Source: Corythucha ciliata | Lineage: Eukaryota; Arthropoda; Insecta; Hemiptera; Tingidae | DNA length: 64,000 bases | Direction of reading: 5' to 3' | Assembly: GCA_038030265.1 (NCBI GenBank) | Contig: CM075943.1 | Span: 2,976,001-3,040,000, forward strand | Part shown: piece after piece, positions 21,945 to 32,807 of the stretch | Layout: each line of letters opens with the position of its first letter | Position numbering within the stretch: position 1 is the stretch's first letter | Notes under the pieces: generated by a model | Told to the model about the DNA's origin: nothing | Databases searched by the model: none | The model's input: the letters and a program-made list of their open reading frames with translations, nothing else | Made by a program: the position numbers and the translations under genes

Positions 21945-23110
21945 TCAAAACGTCACCATCAAGCGTCAGCGAGACAGAATGGGCCTTGGTTGATAGTGTA
22001 AAGGGCTGGAATTCAGTCTTGAGTGTGTTTACCTCCATCTTGTTGTGAGTTGCCCAGTCCGAGAGGTGTCCTAACGCAATATTCAGGGCAGACTCCAGCG
22101 CTGGAATGGAACTTGACGTTGCCCACACAACCAGGTCATCAGCATAGAGAATAGAGAAGCGCGTTCACTCCTGGCACAGAGGAAACTGCAGAGATCACAT
22201 CATTGATCATAATGTTAAAAAGCACTGGGCTTAGGACAGCACCCTGAGGAACACCGTTTCGGGTCTGCCTGAATGATGATGTCTCATCCTGGTAACGAAC
22301 AATGATGAACCTCTGAGCCAGAAAAGACCTGAGTGTAGCAAATAGCCGACCACTTAGCCCCATACTGAAAAGTTTTTGTACCAGCTTCTCCCGATAAACA
22401 TGATCAAAGGCGGTTTTGAAATCGACAAATACAGCGAGGGTGCTCTGCTTATGATGGAAACCATCCTTAATTTCCTGGGTTAACCGTAGGACTTGCTCCA
22501 TGGTGCCCCTATGCTTTCTGAAGCCTGCCTGTTGGTCGGATAGAAGGTTGTAACGTTCAAGGTACTGCTGCAGCCGCCCCAGAACCAGCCTCTCGAAGAC
22601 CTTTGAGAAGACGCTTGTGAGAGCTATGTGGCGGTAGCTTGCCACAGTGTCTGCAGGTTTCCCTTTTTTGAGGATGGGCACTATCTCAGCCTTTGTCCAC
22701 CTGTCCGGGAAATGCTCTCTCCACACCAAATTTAGGAAGGCCAATACTGTCGCCCTGGCACCCAAACCGAGCTTGATCAGAAACTCTGGCAGCAGCTCAT
22801 CGGGACCAGCACTCTTACCCTTCTTAGTACGTTGCAGTGCTGACTCCAGCTCACTCATGGAGAAGTCCCCATTGAAGAGCTCAACGTCCCCCTCCTGAAG
22901 GCATGTTGGGAATGCTGCAGTCCTTGGGGCGTTGGCCTTTGTCTTTGGGCGAAAATTGCTCACCGCTGCGTAATGTTTGGAGAAGAAATGGGCGATATCT
23001 TTATCAAAAGTGAGTGTAGCTGTGCCTTTTTTGATGGGGTTTTTCCGAGCTGGGGCGTCATTGTTCAATTTAGATATGAAACGATGTGCTCTGATGCCGT
23101 CCAACAACAA
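21945..23110 (-). pseudogene. LINE reverse transcriptase domain (inverted segment)
   Basis: The frame from 23110 carries AGPDELLPEFL, FPDRWTKAEIVPILKKGK, YRHIALTSVFSKVFERL, LSDQQAGFRKHRGT, VFVDFKTAFDHVYREKL and NGVPQGAVLSPVLFNIMIND, the ordered RT blocks. The catalytic LYADDLVVW lies at about 22133-22150 but in a different frame, after a 1-nt shift. It continues SIPALESALN..LSDWATHNKMEVN and ends at the insertion junction. The same family is deleted at 39415-39830. Confidence 0.9.
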
Positions 23111-23114
23111 TTTC

Positions 23115-24110
23115 CTTCTTTAGAAGGGCTACTTTTTGCTTCAGGACGATCTGATCAGCTAGGGATCCTGATGTTCGGAAGGTCTCAGCTGCTGTATCGC
23201 GATCAATCTTCATGGCTTCCAGGTTTTCATTCCAGAAAGGTACATAATCTTGGACCTGGCCGCGTGGCACACTCTGCAGGGCTGCCTGTAAGATGGCCCT
23301 TGTGATTCCCTCAAGAGACTCCTCAATTTTGTTAGTCACTAGGTGGACTGTGACGAGCTGGTCCGAAGCAGATGCAAACTTGGTCCAATCTGCCTTTTTG
23401 AGGTTCCACCTGGGCCTCCTTTCCTCCTTCAGAGCATATGGGCCGAGTGACTCGCTAATCAGCAAAATGCTGTGGCCAAATGCACCTGGTGGCGGGATAA
23501 GATCAATGGAAGTGCTTGAGGCAATTGAAGAATGGGCCAACACTGCATCTGGTTTTGATGTTGCACCGGTGTATGCCAAGAATGTGGGCTTCCCATTTGG
23601 CGTCCCAACATACTCAACCAAGTTTTCATCAATGAAGTCTTCCTAGGTCTTCCCTACTGGCTCTGTGCGCCCATAGTCCCATCTAGTTGAAGGAGCGTTT
23701 ATGTCCCCACAAAGGATGTAGCGCCGATCCCAAGTGTCCTCAAGCCAATTGGGTTATTGCGGGGAGGGTTATACACAAAAAAGAGGCGCCGATGGGTCCG
23801 CCCCTTCCACACTTTAAGCTCCACCGCCTCCAGTTTGTCAGGGTCGCCCATCTCCTTCCATACGGAAAACTCCACAGTCAGGGTTGCCTTAGCAGCCAGC
23901 AGAATGCCTGACGAGCATTGGCGGCTTCTTGGCAGGGCATATGTTTGGTAGCCGTGATGCTGAAATTTTGTGATGCTGTCCGAAGCCGCTCCTGCCTCCA
24001 CTACTGCAAAAACATCAATGTCCTTTTCTTTTACGTGCAGTTGGAGCTCGGAGAACTTGGCCTCAGTCAGCCCGCCAGCGTTCCAGAACAGAGTCCTCAG
24101 CGTGGCCTCG
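23115..24110 (-). pseudogene. LINE endonuclease domain (inverted segment)
   Basis: On -, FWNAGGLTEAKFSEL starts the EEP endonuclease fold, followed by VVEAGAASDSI, SSGILLAAKATL, RLFFVYNPPRNN and, after a frameshift near 23745, CGDINAPSTRWDYGR. A TAG lies in frame at 23643-23645, before LVEYVGTPNGKPTF and the SxxxP-like end. The linker with WNENLEAMKIDRDTAAE follows. The upstream leader (ORF1) was not identified. Confidence 0.85.
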
Positions 24111-24259
24111 GGTCGCGATCGGGGTAGGCGGGTTGAGAAAGGCCGTTGAAATTGTTTGCTTGATTTCCCTGGCGGGAGTCGTTGCAGGGCCGACAGTTTC
24201 GGCTCATGATGTCGCTATAACGTATTGGGCTGGCGTGCGGCGACAGTGCATACGTTCAG

Positions 24260-25727
24260 TGCAACTGTGCCATCTACCTCGGGATAAAGTTGGATTCACG
24301 GCTGTCATGGAACGCCCATGCTGAAAATAGCGCTTCGAAGGGAATCAAGAGGTTGGGCCTCCTCAAGCGGCTTACTGGCACAAAGTGGGGAGCTAGGCAG
24401 GATGTGCTGGCAATGGCCTACAAGTCTTACATGAGACCCGCAATGGAGTATGGAAATGAGCTTCTGGTTACCGCCTCTGATTCAGCAGTTCGGAAGATCG
24501 ATGTTGCTCAGAACCATGCATTAAGGATTATCACTGGTGGAGCCGTGTCTACCCCAATTCCTGCAATGGAGTTGCAAGCAGAAATTGAGCCGCAAAAGTT
24601 GAGGCGGGAGTCAGCTGCCCTGCCACTAGATGAGCGACTAAAGAGGAACAACGTTGGGTTTTGGCAGTCCTACACTCTTGCAGCCGAACGTTTGCTCTCT
24701 CAAACGACGTACCTTTCTAAGGTTGAGTCCCTACGAGAAGAGTATGGCCTTGCCGGCCTACTTTTCAACCCAGAACCCTTCCCGTCGGCTAGGGATCGGG
24801 TTCCTCGCTGCACTGCCGACTACTTTCTAACGTTGACCTCGCCTGTATCCAAACAGAGCACCCCCGCTACCGAGTTAAAATCCCTTGCCTTGGAGACCAT
24901 GCACACCCGCTTCCCCGAAGATGAATGGTTGCGAGTGTTTACTGATGGTTCAGCAACTGGAGGAAGGTGGAATGGTGGTGCGGGAGTGTACTCGGCAATA
25001 AGAACCATTGCAGCTCCAGTTGGTGTAGTTGCAAGCAATTTTGACGGAGAAATACGTGCCGTAGAACTAGCACTTGATATGCTTCTGGGAATTGATTTTT
25101 CCCGAGCAGTCATTTTGTGCGACTCCCAAGCAGCTATAGTCAGCCTCTGTACCAATGGCCAGACTGACTCCTGGGATGTTTTGAGGGGAAGGCGCCTGCT
25201 GGAGCAGCTGCTGACGAGGGGAGCTATTGTGGCTCTTCAGTGGATCCCCTCTCACGTCGGCATCTGGGGAAACGAGTGTGCTGACGCACTAGCAAAGGAG
25301 GGCTCCCAGATGGCCATGCCAGATGCGCCAGTCAGTTTTGTTGCAGCAAAGTCGCTTATTAAAATCAGGTGTAAATGACAAAGCCCGGCGAGCCCACCAG
25401 CGTTTGGCTGAGGGAAAGCAGTGGGCTGCTCTCCTCAACCCAAGTAATCGTGTCCCTGCCGACCTCCCCCGCCATGAATCCGTTGCGGCATTCAGAACCA
25501 TCACAGGACACGATTACCTCAATGCACACCTCCACAGACTCCGGATGTTAGATGACCCAGCTTGCTCCCTCTGCAGCAGTACAGAGCCAATGACTTCGAC
25601 CCACCTTTTTGACTGTCCGCAGCTTGCGGATGTACGACAATCTTTTTCCAATGACGACACCAAGTGGTCGAGAATATCTATGCTATATTGGGCTGCCAGA
25701 GGTCTCTTAATGGCTCAACAGCCGTGA
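24260..25727 (+). pseudogene. LINE RT thumb, RNase H and C-terminus (direct segment)
   Basis: The frame starts with YLGIKLDSRLSWNAHAE and the thumb motif AYKSYMRPAMEYGNELL. RNase H follows with all four acidic/His blocks visible: RVFTDGSATGG, GEIRAVELALDML, ILCDSQAAI and HVGIWGNECADALAKEG. A frameshift near 25360 moves the frame to GKQWAALLNP, GHDYLNAHLHRLRM and the C-x2-C...H...C motif CSLCSSTEPMTSTHLFDC. RNase H after RT is typical of I-superfamily LINEs. Confidence 0.9.
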
Positions 25728-25757
25728 CCGCTCGGCGTAGGGGAAAAAAAAAAAAAA

Positions 25758-27010
25758 GGTTTTGAGGGTTTAAACCCCCCCTAAGAAGATGGCGTCCACC
25801 AAAAATTTGTTAATAGTCATTCCAGAGATTTCTTTCAATACCTTGCACATACCTAAGGACGACTGTTGAAGGGGATCTGCACAGAATGATGATTTCTCGA
25901 CGAATGGGCGTTCTCGTGATGGTGAGGCCACCATTCATTGAGGGTGGGGGCACCAAAAAGCATAAATAGATGAAAAAAAAATTGATTTTTAGGTTTCAAA
26001 GCGATGATTAGCGGCAAATATTGAGAACAAGCGATCATTTGCCACTTAAATAAGGAAAAATACACCAATTCGAGATATCTGAAGGCAACTTCGCGGTCAA
26101 ACCAGAGAAAAAACGCCAACTCCAAGTTCCTGAAGGCCCATAAGGCAGAAGAAATTGAGAAAGCATTCTAATGTGCTACTCTTTGGGCGAGTACGCGGGA
26201 GAACGTTGAAAAAAAAAACGCTAATATCAAATAGCGGCTTTAAGCGATAGCAGAAAAGCGTTGACTCATAATAGAAAACGAAAATAAATCACTAATCCGC
26301 GGCTGAAAATGAAAAAAATAACTAATATGTGGCGAAAATTGAGAAAAAGCTGAAGTCCATCGCTCATCTGGCTCAACAATTAATTTTTGAAAACGCAAAA
26401 TTCGTGGTTTTCTCGAGGCAACAATAGAAAAAAGCGCAATTGAGAAAAATCGCTAATTCAAGGAATAAAATTGAGAAAGCCACGTAATTCGCGGCTAAAA
26501 ACTGAGAAAATCTACTAATTCCGGCCTATAAAATTGAAGTAAAACGAAGAAATAAGCCAATTCGCGGAACAATTTGAGAAAATTGGCTAAAATTGAGGAA
26601 ACGCGGTAATTCGTGGCTAAAATTGAGAAATAATTTGCGACTAAAAAATGAGAAAAAGCGCTTAGATCGCGGTAAAAATTGAGAAAAAAAAGCTAATTCA
26701 CGGATACAAGTGATAGAGAAGCCGCTTATTCACGGCTAAAATTGAGACAAACCGCTAATTCCCGTCTAAAATTGATGTAAAATGCTCATTTTCAACTAAA
26801 ACGAAGATAATTAAATATTTAATTCGTAGCTAATTTTGGCACAAAGCGCTTATCAGCAGCTAAAATGGAGAAATACGCTACTTCTCGGCACAAGCAAGCG
26901 CTAATGTGAAGCTAATTTTCAAAGATACATTTGGTAATTCCGCTTGTTCACGGCTAAAACTGATACAGGCGCTAATTCCCGTCTAAAATTGGGAAATTGC
27001 GTTGATTCAC
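25758..27010. repeat. right part of hAT-like element with type 1 array
   Basis: 25758-25960 is the continuation of the split terminus (C-tract, then a gene-free lead). From 25970 to 27010 type 1 units run forward (CGCTAATTCGCGGCTAAAAT), about thirty-five copies. Just after, two copies of CCAGTCTTTCC(T)(A/G)CGGAAAG lie at 27014 and 27051. A right terminus was not found. Confidence 0.7.
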
Positions 27011-27209
27011 GGCCAATATAAGCCAGTCTTTCCCTACGGAAAGCTCGAATCCAGTCTTTTCCTGCGGAAAGTTTGAGAGTGTGGACGGCAAAACTGAAGC
27101 TCGTTCAGGCCTCGGGATCGGCTTGATGAAATATTCTTCAGTCCTCAAGCTTTAGAGTATTTAAACGGATGATATGACCATCCTGACATAGCAAATCAAC
27201 ATTTCCCAG

Positions 27210-27590
27210 GATGAGTGGTCAATTTGTGCCACAAAATTGTCCAAGATGGTGAGTTGGACCATTTTCGGGGCGTCAAGAAGTGAAAGAGTCTAGTTCTTTG
27301 GGTCTAAATTACAGTTTTCTGCATTAATAGTCAGTGTCTAGCGCGATATTATCAATCCCTCGAGTAAATGTCACCGTTTCTGTGGAGGTTTCGTCGAAGA
27401 ATTGTGACTTTTCAAGATTTTTATTTTAGGTAGGCTAATTACTCAGTTTGAATGCCTGAATTGTCAATTCACGAGTCGGAGCGTGCCCGGTATTAAGCTA
27501 AACAGTCAGTTTCTAGGGTCAAGACTCTATAGTTTGAGTTTAAATTAACGGTTTCCTGTATGGATCGTCAGTTTCGTTGGATCTAATAAC
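27210..27590. repeat. type 2-like minisatellite, decayed
   Basis: Repetition of GTCAGTTTCTAGGGTC-like units near 30 bp, related to the array at 5390-6330. Only about ten units can be followed. Confidence 0.55.
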
Positions 27591-28734
27591 TGGGAATTAA
27601 CTCAGTGGTACAAGCACATAGCAGCATTGTACATTATATACTAACAATAATACGGCCAGAAATTGCAATGTTTACCCAAAAACCCCGACGATGCATACTT
27701 GAAAACGAACTTTATTAGCCTGAAAATAATAAGTATCGAGCTAAGAAACGGACACTTCAGCTGCTTAACATTATCACACTGTTTTATGGGAGAAATAAGG
27801 GACATAATCCAGGCCGTAAATGATTACCTTCACGCTACATTCTGGGTGAGGGACACGAATTAAAATCTACAGATCACAGAGCGAGAGAAAGCAGGATCCA
27901 AAAACTGTTTTTACGGGGTGAGTTGGGGGGGGGGCGACTGTGACCGCTCACTTGATGACCCAGGGGTTCGAGTGCGATGCACGCATATATCGCTCCACCC
28001 ATGGGCGTTTTCTGATGGGTGGGCAAAGACTGTCGCTCCCTCTCAGAACGCATACACATTACTGATGTGCGTGCAAATTCCGCTTCTTTAGGTTTTTTAA
28101 AGTACAAGAACAAATTTTGCCAGTCTTGGCCTCTCAAGATAGTCCAGAGTGCAGAGGACAGCACCTTGCAACAGGAGATGTAACGATTTTATTATTTTAA
28201 TTTTAACTAATCTAATTAGGTGGCCATGCACGAACGGATTTTTTTGGGAAACCCGCGGGCCTGAGTCTCTGTGTTAGTGGAGAAGAAAAAACTTCTGTTT
28301 TGACCATCAGTTTTCGAAACCCGAAGGCCAGGCCTGTTTATCGACATACACGTGCAGTTCAGACCGACGGATCTCGGAACTCTGGTTCGGGTTTTGAAAT
28401 CCGAACGATTGGCCTGTCGAGAGCCAGTGGGCCACTAACGTTCGGTTTGTTGTCCGAGGGTTTGTTTGTTTACGGAAACGGAAAAACTTAAATTAGGTAA
28501 GAAAAAGCATTGTAAATTGTATCAATTAGAGGATATACTATATTTTAATAAATTCGAATGGTATGATGGGGCGAAGCAACCCCACCTCACCAACATTCGC
28601 ACTCGGCGCCGGATCGTTGGGTTTGGCCTTACGCACAAGTTTCATCACTCGAGCCATGATACAACGTTGTAGCGTTGTTTAGATTAAGATTCCAAAACGT
28701 CTATTATCTGACGGTGACCTGGGGCCTTATTCAC
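27591..28734. other. gene-free stretch
   Basis: A short frame at 27663-27863 and a G-run near 27922-27936 are the only marks. GGGGTTCGAGTGCGATGC near 27962 recalls a tRNA B box, but no A box or cloverleaf accompanies it. Confidence 0.4.
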
Positions 28735-28833
28735 TAAAGCTTTGGTTTCCTAGAAAAGCGGTGCCGTAATATAGCGGAAGAAAAATTCCCTTTAAAATCA
28801 CACCAGTAGTTGCCTAGAGAGCGGTCAACAGAC
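28735..28833 (+). repeat. 99-bp dispersed segment, also at 44121-44219
   Basis: AAGCTTTGGTTTCCTAGAAA through GAGAGCGGTCAACAGAC is nearly identical in the two places (about nine differences). Here it directly precedes a decayed transposon gene and may be that element's end or promoter. Confidence 0.7.
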
Positions 28834-30600
28834 TTCCACAGGCACTGGACAGAAAAGGCACTGGAAAGTGGAATGTATGAACAAGCAAACTTTGATGAGA
28901 AAGTTAGAAAACGAGCTGGTGTCCGAAATGATGACTGGGCAGACACTATTTTGTTACGCATGAGCACTACTGGAGATCTGCATGCAGCAGAAGCTTTTTT
29001 ACCATAAAGACTGCCATAGAAAATTCATGTTGCACGACGGTATAAGACTGGAAACCCAAGAGGAAGGCCAAAAGATGAGTCAGTCCAAGTGGCAATGCAA
29101 GAGATTTTTCAATATCTGGCTGAACAGGGTGAAGACCAATGGATGAGCTGATGGACAAAATCACTGGGTTAAAGCCAGAACCAAGAACAGTGATATCCCA
29201 TCTCCAAAAGAAGTATGGTGAAAGGATAGTTTTGACCAAACATCAGAAAAAAAAAACAGTTGTCACTTTCAGAGATGCAGGTAAAAGAATTTTGACTGAA
29301 GCTTGGTAAGATAAGTTGAATAGGAGGGGGGCTAATGAGCGGGAAGAGCGTCTTAGATTGGTCCGAACAGCTGCGCAAATCATAATGAGTGATGTCCAAT
29401 CAAGAGTATATGACATGTAAAATTATCCATCAATTGATGATTTTTTTTTAAGAAGTTGAGGAGTCAGTCCCTGAATCACTAAAAACATTTCTACACAGTG
29501 TAGTGCCAAAGAGGAGGAGAGGCAATGGGGGCAGAACCAAAAAAAGTGGTTGCCATTTCTCACGCCATCATATCCCTCATTCTCCCGCGTTCATTTCTGT
29601 CAACAATTTTGACTGGCTTGTTGGTTGGTGACGGTTCCACCGGGGAAACAATACCCCATGGTGCCAATGGTGGGCGAGTTGGGTGTTTTACAGATGCAGA
29701 CCTACGACGCCTTGAACAAACAAGTACTACGGAATGCCGTTCTATACAAGATTTGTATCAGATCAGCCCGATCCCCAGAGATGCGCTAGTGCCAAGCCGT
29801 CCTGATGTCTTATGGATTGTAGGTAAATGGATGACAGACAAAAGGCCCTGTGAGGCGCCATCAATTCCAGAATTGAAGGGATTCGTGCTCCCAATTATGT
29901 GGATAAAATTTTGAATGGAAAGGCCTACAGCAGAGCAGTTCGTGGTCACCTACTGCACAGACCTCTTTGGCGTTCATCATTTTGGAAGATGCTACTATTT
30001 CACAGCAGGCGAAGAGAGGTATTGTCAACCTACTGCAATTCATTGGAGCACATCACACCTGAAGATATTAAAGGCAATATCTCTCCGTTGCTTACCTGCA
30101 AGAGAAACTAAAGAATGAGTTACTGAGACTGAAAGATAATGGACCAACTGCTGCATTGTGGGTACAATACATGAACATGGTATCAATCATGAAAAACTTC
30201 ATTGCTGCGCAACGCACTGGTAATTGGATGGCTCATTTGTCTTGCGCACAACAGATTATTCCTTATTTTCACGCCTCTGGTCATTTCCACTATGGCAAGT
30301 GCACCCACATCTATGTCCAAGACATGCTTTCATTGAGAAACCGTCATCCTGATGTTGTCGAGCAGTTTATGGAAAGCGGATATTTTACCATTAACAGAAG
30401 CGGGACTCCATGGGCTGGGGTGTGGCCAGACATGGCAATAGAACAAACTGTCATGCGTTCAATGAAAAGTGAGGAAGGGCTCACCAGAGGGAGAGGCATC
30501 AGTGACTCTGTTTTGTCAGTGCGCCAGCGGCTACTGCTATTTGTTCTGCTCTTGACGAGTTCTGCGGAGTTCAATTTAAAAGTGGAGAACAACACGTAGA
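28810..30600 (+). pseudogene. decayed gene of a multi-copy invertebrate transposon-linked protein family
   Basis: Frames switch repeatedly but stay in order. They give WADTILLRMSTTGDLHAAEA, YHKDCHRKFM, a KYGERIVLT block, VPKRRRGN, and then a long intact stretch at 30156-30600. That stretch has TAALWVQYMNMVSIMKNFI, a YFHASGHFHYGKCTHIYVQD block, SGYFTIN, MAIEQTVMRSMKSEEGL and GRGISDSVL. This ordered set (CH-type zinc-binding-like, then FHASGHF.Y.K, then (T/A)IEQT.MR.MK) recurs in many cnidarian, mollusc and arthropod predicted proteins I would class as transposon-derived, but I cannot name the superfamily or the reaction. At least five frameshifts or stops. Confidence 0.6.
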
Positions 30601-30699
30601 CTTTCGTCAGTCAAGAAGACTAAAAGATGCTGAAGATCGAGGAAAGATGGTTCATTGGTTTTTAGAGCACCCTCCCTTTCCCGAGAACCCGTCACTAAT

Positions 30700-32750
30700 G
30701 AGCCTTCTCTAACGAGTTTTCTCAATTTTTGCCGTGAATTACCGCTTTTTCCTAATTGGCCACTACATTTCCTCTGCAAACTGTGGTTTGTCATTTTCTT
30801 AATTTTCTGTGAATTAAAAAATTTTCCCTAATTACCCCCTCAATTAGCAATTTTTCTTTATTCTAACCGCAAATTACCGTTCTTCCTCATTGAAGCCGCT
30901 AATTACAGATTTTTCTACATTTCCAGTCACGAATTAGAGTTTTTCCCAATTTTCGCCGCGCACTCCGCTCGCGCTCCAGGTAATCCTTAATTTGGCCGCG
31001 AATTATCGTTTTTTCCCCACTTCAGCGCCTCTTTTCACTTTTATCGATGAGTTAGCGATTTTTCTCCATTTTAGCCGCGTGTTAGCGATTTTTCACCATT
31101 TTAGCCGTGAATCAGCGATTTATTTCAATTTAACCGCGAATTCGCGATTTTTCTGAATTTTTGCAATGAATTAGAATTTTTCCTGTTTTTAGCCGCTAAT
31201 GAGTGATATTTTTCAATTTCCTTCATGAATTAGCGCTTTTTCTTTTTTTTTTTAGCTGCAAATTAGCGTTTTTTTGCGCTTAAAGCAATGAATTATCCCG
31301 TTTTCTCATTTTTGCCGTGAATTACCGCTTTTTCCTAATTGGCCACTACATTTCCTCTGCAAACTGTGGTTTGTCATTTTCTTAATTTTCTGTGAATTAA
31401 AAAATTTTCCCTAATTACCCCCTCAATTAGCAATTTTTCTTTATTCTAACCGCAAATTACCGTTCTTCCTCATTGAAGCCGCTAATTACAGATTTTTCTA
31501 CATTTCCAGTCACGAATTAGAGTTTTTCCCAATTTTCGCCGCGCACTCCGCTCGCGCTCCAGGTAATCCTTAATTTGGCCGCGAATTAGCTTTTTTTCCC
31601 CACTTCAGCGCTTCTTTTCACGTTTATCGATGAGTTAGCGATTTTTCTCCATTTTAGCGGCGTGTTAGCGATTTTTCACTATTTTAGCCGTGAATTAGCG
31701 ATTTATTTCAATTTAACCGCGATTAGAATTTTTCCTGTTTTTAGCCGCTAATGAGTGATATTTTTCAATTTCTTCCATGAATTAGCACTTTTTCTTTTTT
31801 TTTTTAGCTGCAAATTAGCGTTTTTTTGCGCTTAAAGCAATGAATTATCCCGTTTTCTCATTTTGAGGCAGCAACTTGCCGTCTGAAGCCGAAAATTGTC
31901 GTTTCCACGCTTCTTGCCTCGAATTAGCGCTTTTTATATGAATACTTTAAAGCTATAAGGAATCTTTAGTCGCGAAATGGCCAAGATGCCACTTTATGGC
32001 TAAAATTAAGAAAAAAATTCGCCAATTCTATATTTTTTGGTAAAACTGAGATGTGCCCCGCATTTTTCAAGCGCAGAATGGCGAATAAAAGGTAAAATTG
32101 TGGGGAAAAAAAAACTAATTTTTTTGGGGAAAAATGGAGAATAAAATGGCAAATTTGCAATTGAAGTTGTTGAAACAAAAGAGAAAAACCAATATTTTGC
32201 AGCTCAATTAGCGAAAAGCGCTAATTCACAACTAAAATTTAAACGAATTGCTAATTAGCAGCTAAAATTGAGAAAAACGCTAACCCACAGCGTTAAATGA
32301 GAAAATCGCTAATTAAAAACTGCTAAAATTGAGAAAAATCGCTAATTCTAATGAAATATTGAAAAAGCTATAGTTAGCAGCTAAAATTCGGACGATCCAG
32401 GATACAAATGAAATGAATCGCTAATAATATTCCGCGTCCGCGGGGGACGAGGAAAATCGCTGATCGCGGGATAAAAACGCTACTTCACAGTGAAATAAAT
32501 GAGAAAAAGCGCTAATTGAATTTGAATTTATTTCGGATAACACTAATAATGCTAATCAATACAACCTGATAGCGTTGATAAAGAAAAAATGACGACTCCG
32601 TGACTAAAATAAGGGAAAATCGATTAAAATTGAGAAAAGGCCAAATTACGTAGAAAGCTCACTCGGGAAAAACGTTGATTCATGGCTTCAATTGAACAAA
32701 AAGCGCACTTCTCGGGTAAAATTGAGAAGATATTTTTTTGCTATTTTAAA
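30700..32750. repeat. type 1 arrays, reverse then forward
   Basis: Units run in reverse orientation (TTTTTCTCAATTTTAGCCG) from 30700 to about 31940, then in forward orientation from about 31955 to 32750. The switch point lies in a short A/T-rich stretch. Such a head-to-head change recurs at 33780-34180 and about 49650. Confidence 0.8.
30731..31865. repeat. 583-bp tandem duplication inside the type 1 array
   Basis: GCCGTGAATTACCGC starts at 30731 and again at 31314, and the two copies stay nearly identical to about 31865. Copy 2 lacks about 30 bp present in copy 1 near 31135, exactly one minisatellite unit. Confidence 0.85.
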
Positions 32751-32807
32751 GCTAACTTTCGTGAATTTTCACCCGTTCTAAAAACAATATTTCGAGGTCC
32801 TTAGGTA

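Larger units (their letters stand above)
21940..25757. mobile_element. I-like LINE with inverted 5' half (twin-priming structure)
   Basis: Flanked by a perfect 12-bp target duplication GGTTTTGAGGGT (21928-21939 and 25758-25769) and ending in a poly(A) run at about 25744-25757. The left part (21940 to about 24200) encodes endonuclease and RT on -, and the right part (about 24260-25727) encodes the RT thumb, RNase H and a C-terminal zinc-knuckle-like region on +. The inverted part stops at LTLDGDVLRQ and the direct part resumes at YLGIKLDSRLSW, which are adjacent in a normal ORF2. This is the structure expected from twin priming during target-primed reverse transcription. Several frameshifts make it inactive. 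Confidence 0.9.

Noticed and set aside
22647..23951. Plus-strand frames inside the inverted half of the LINE
   Set aside because: They are antisense to clear endonuclease and RT motifs on the minus strand.
27930..28000. GGGGTTCGAGTGCGATGC as a tRNA B box or SINE promoter
   Set aside because: No A box at the right distance and no cloverleaf; one motif is not enough.
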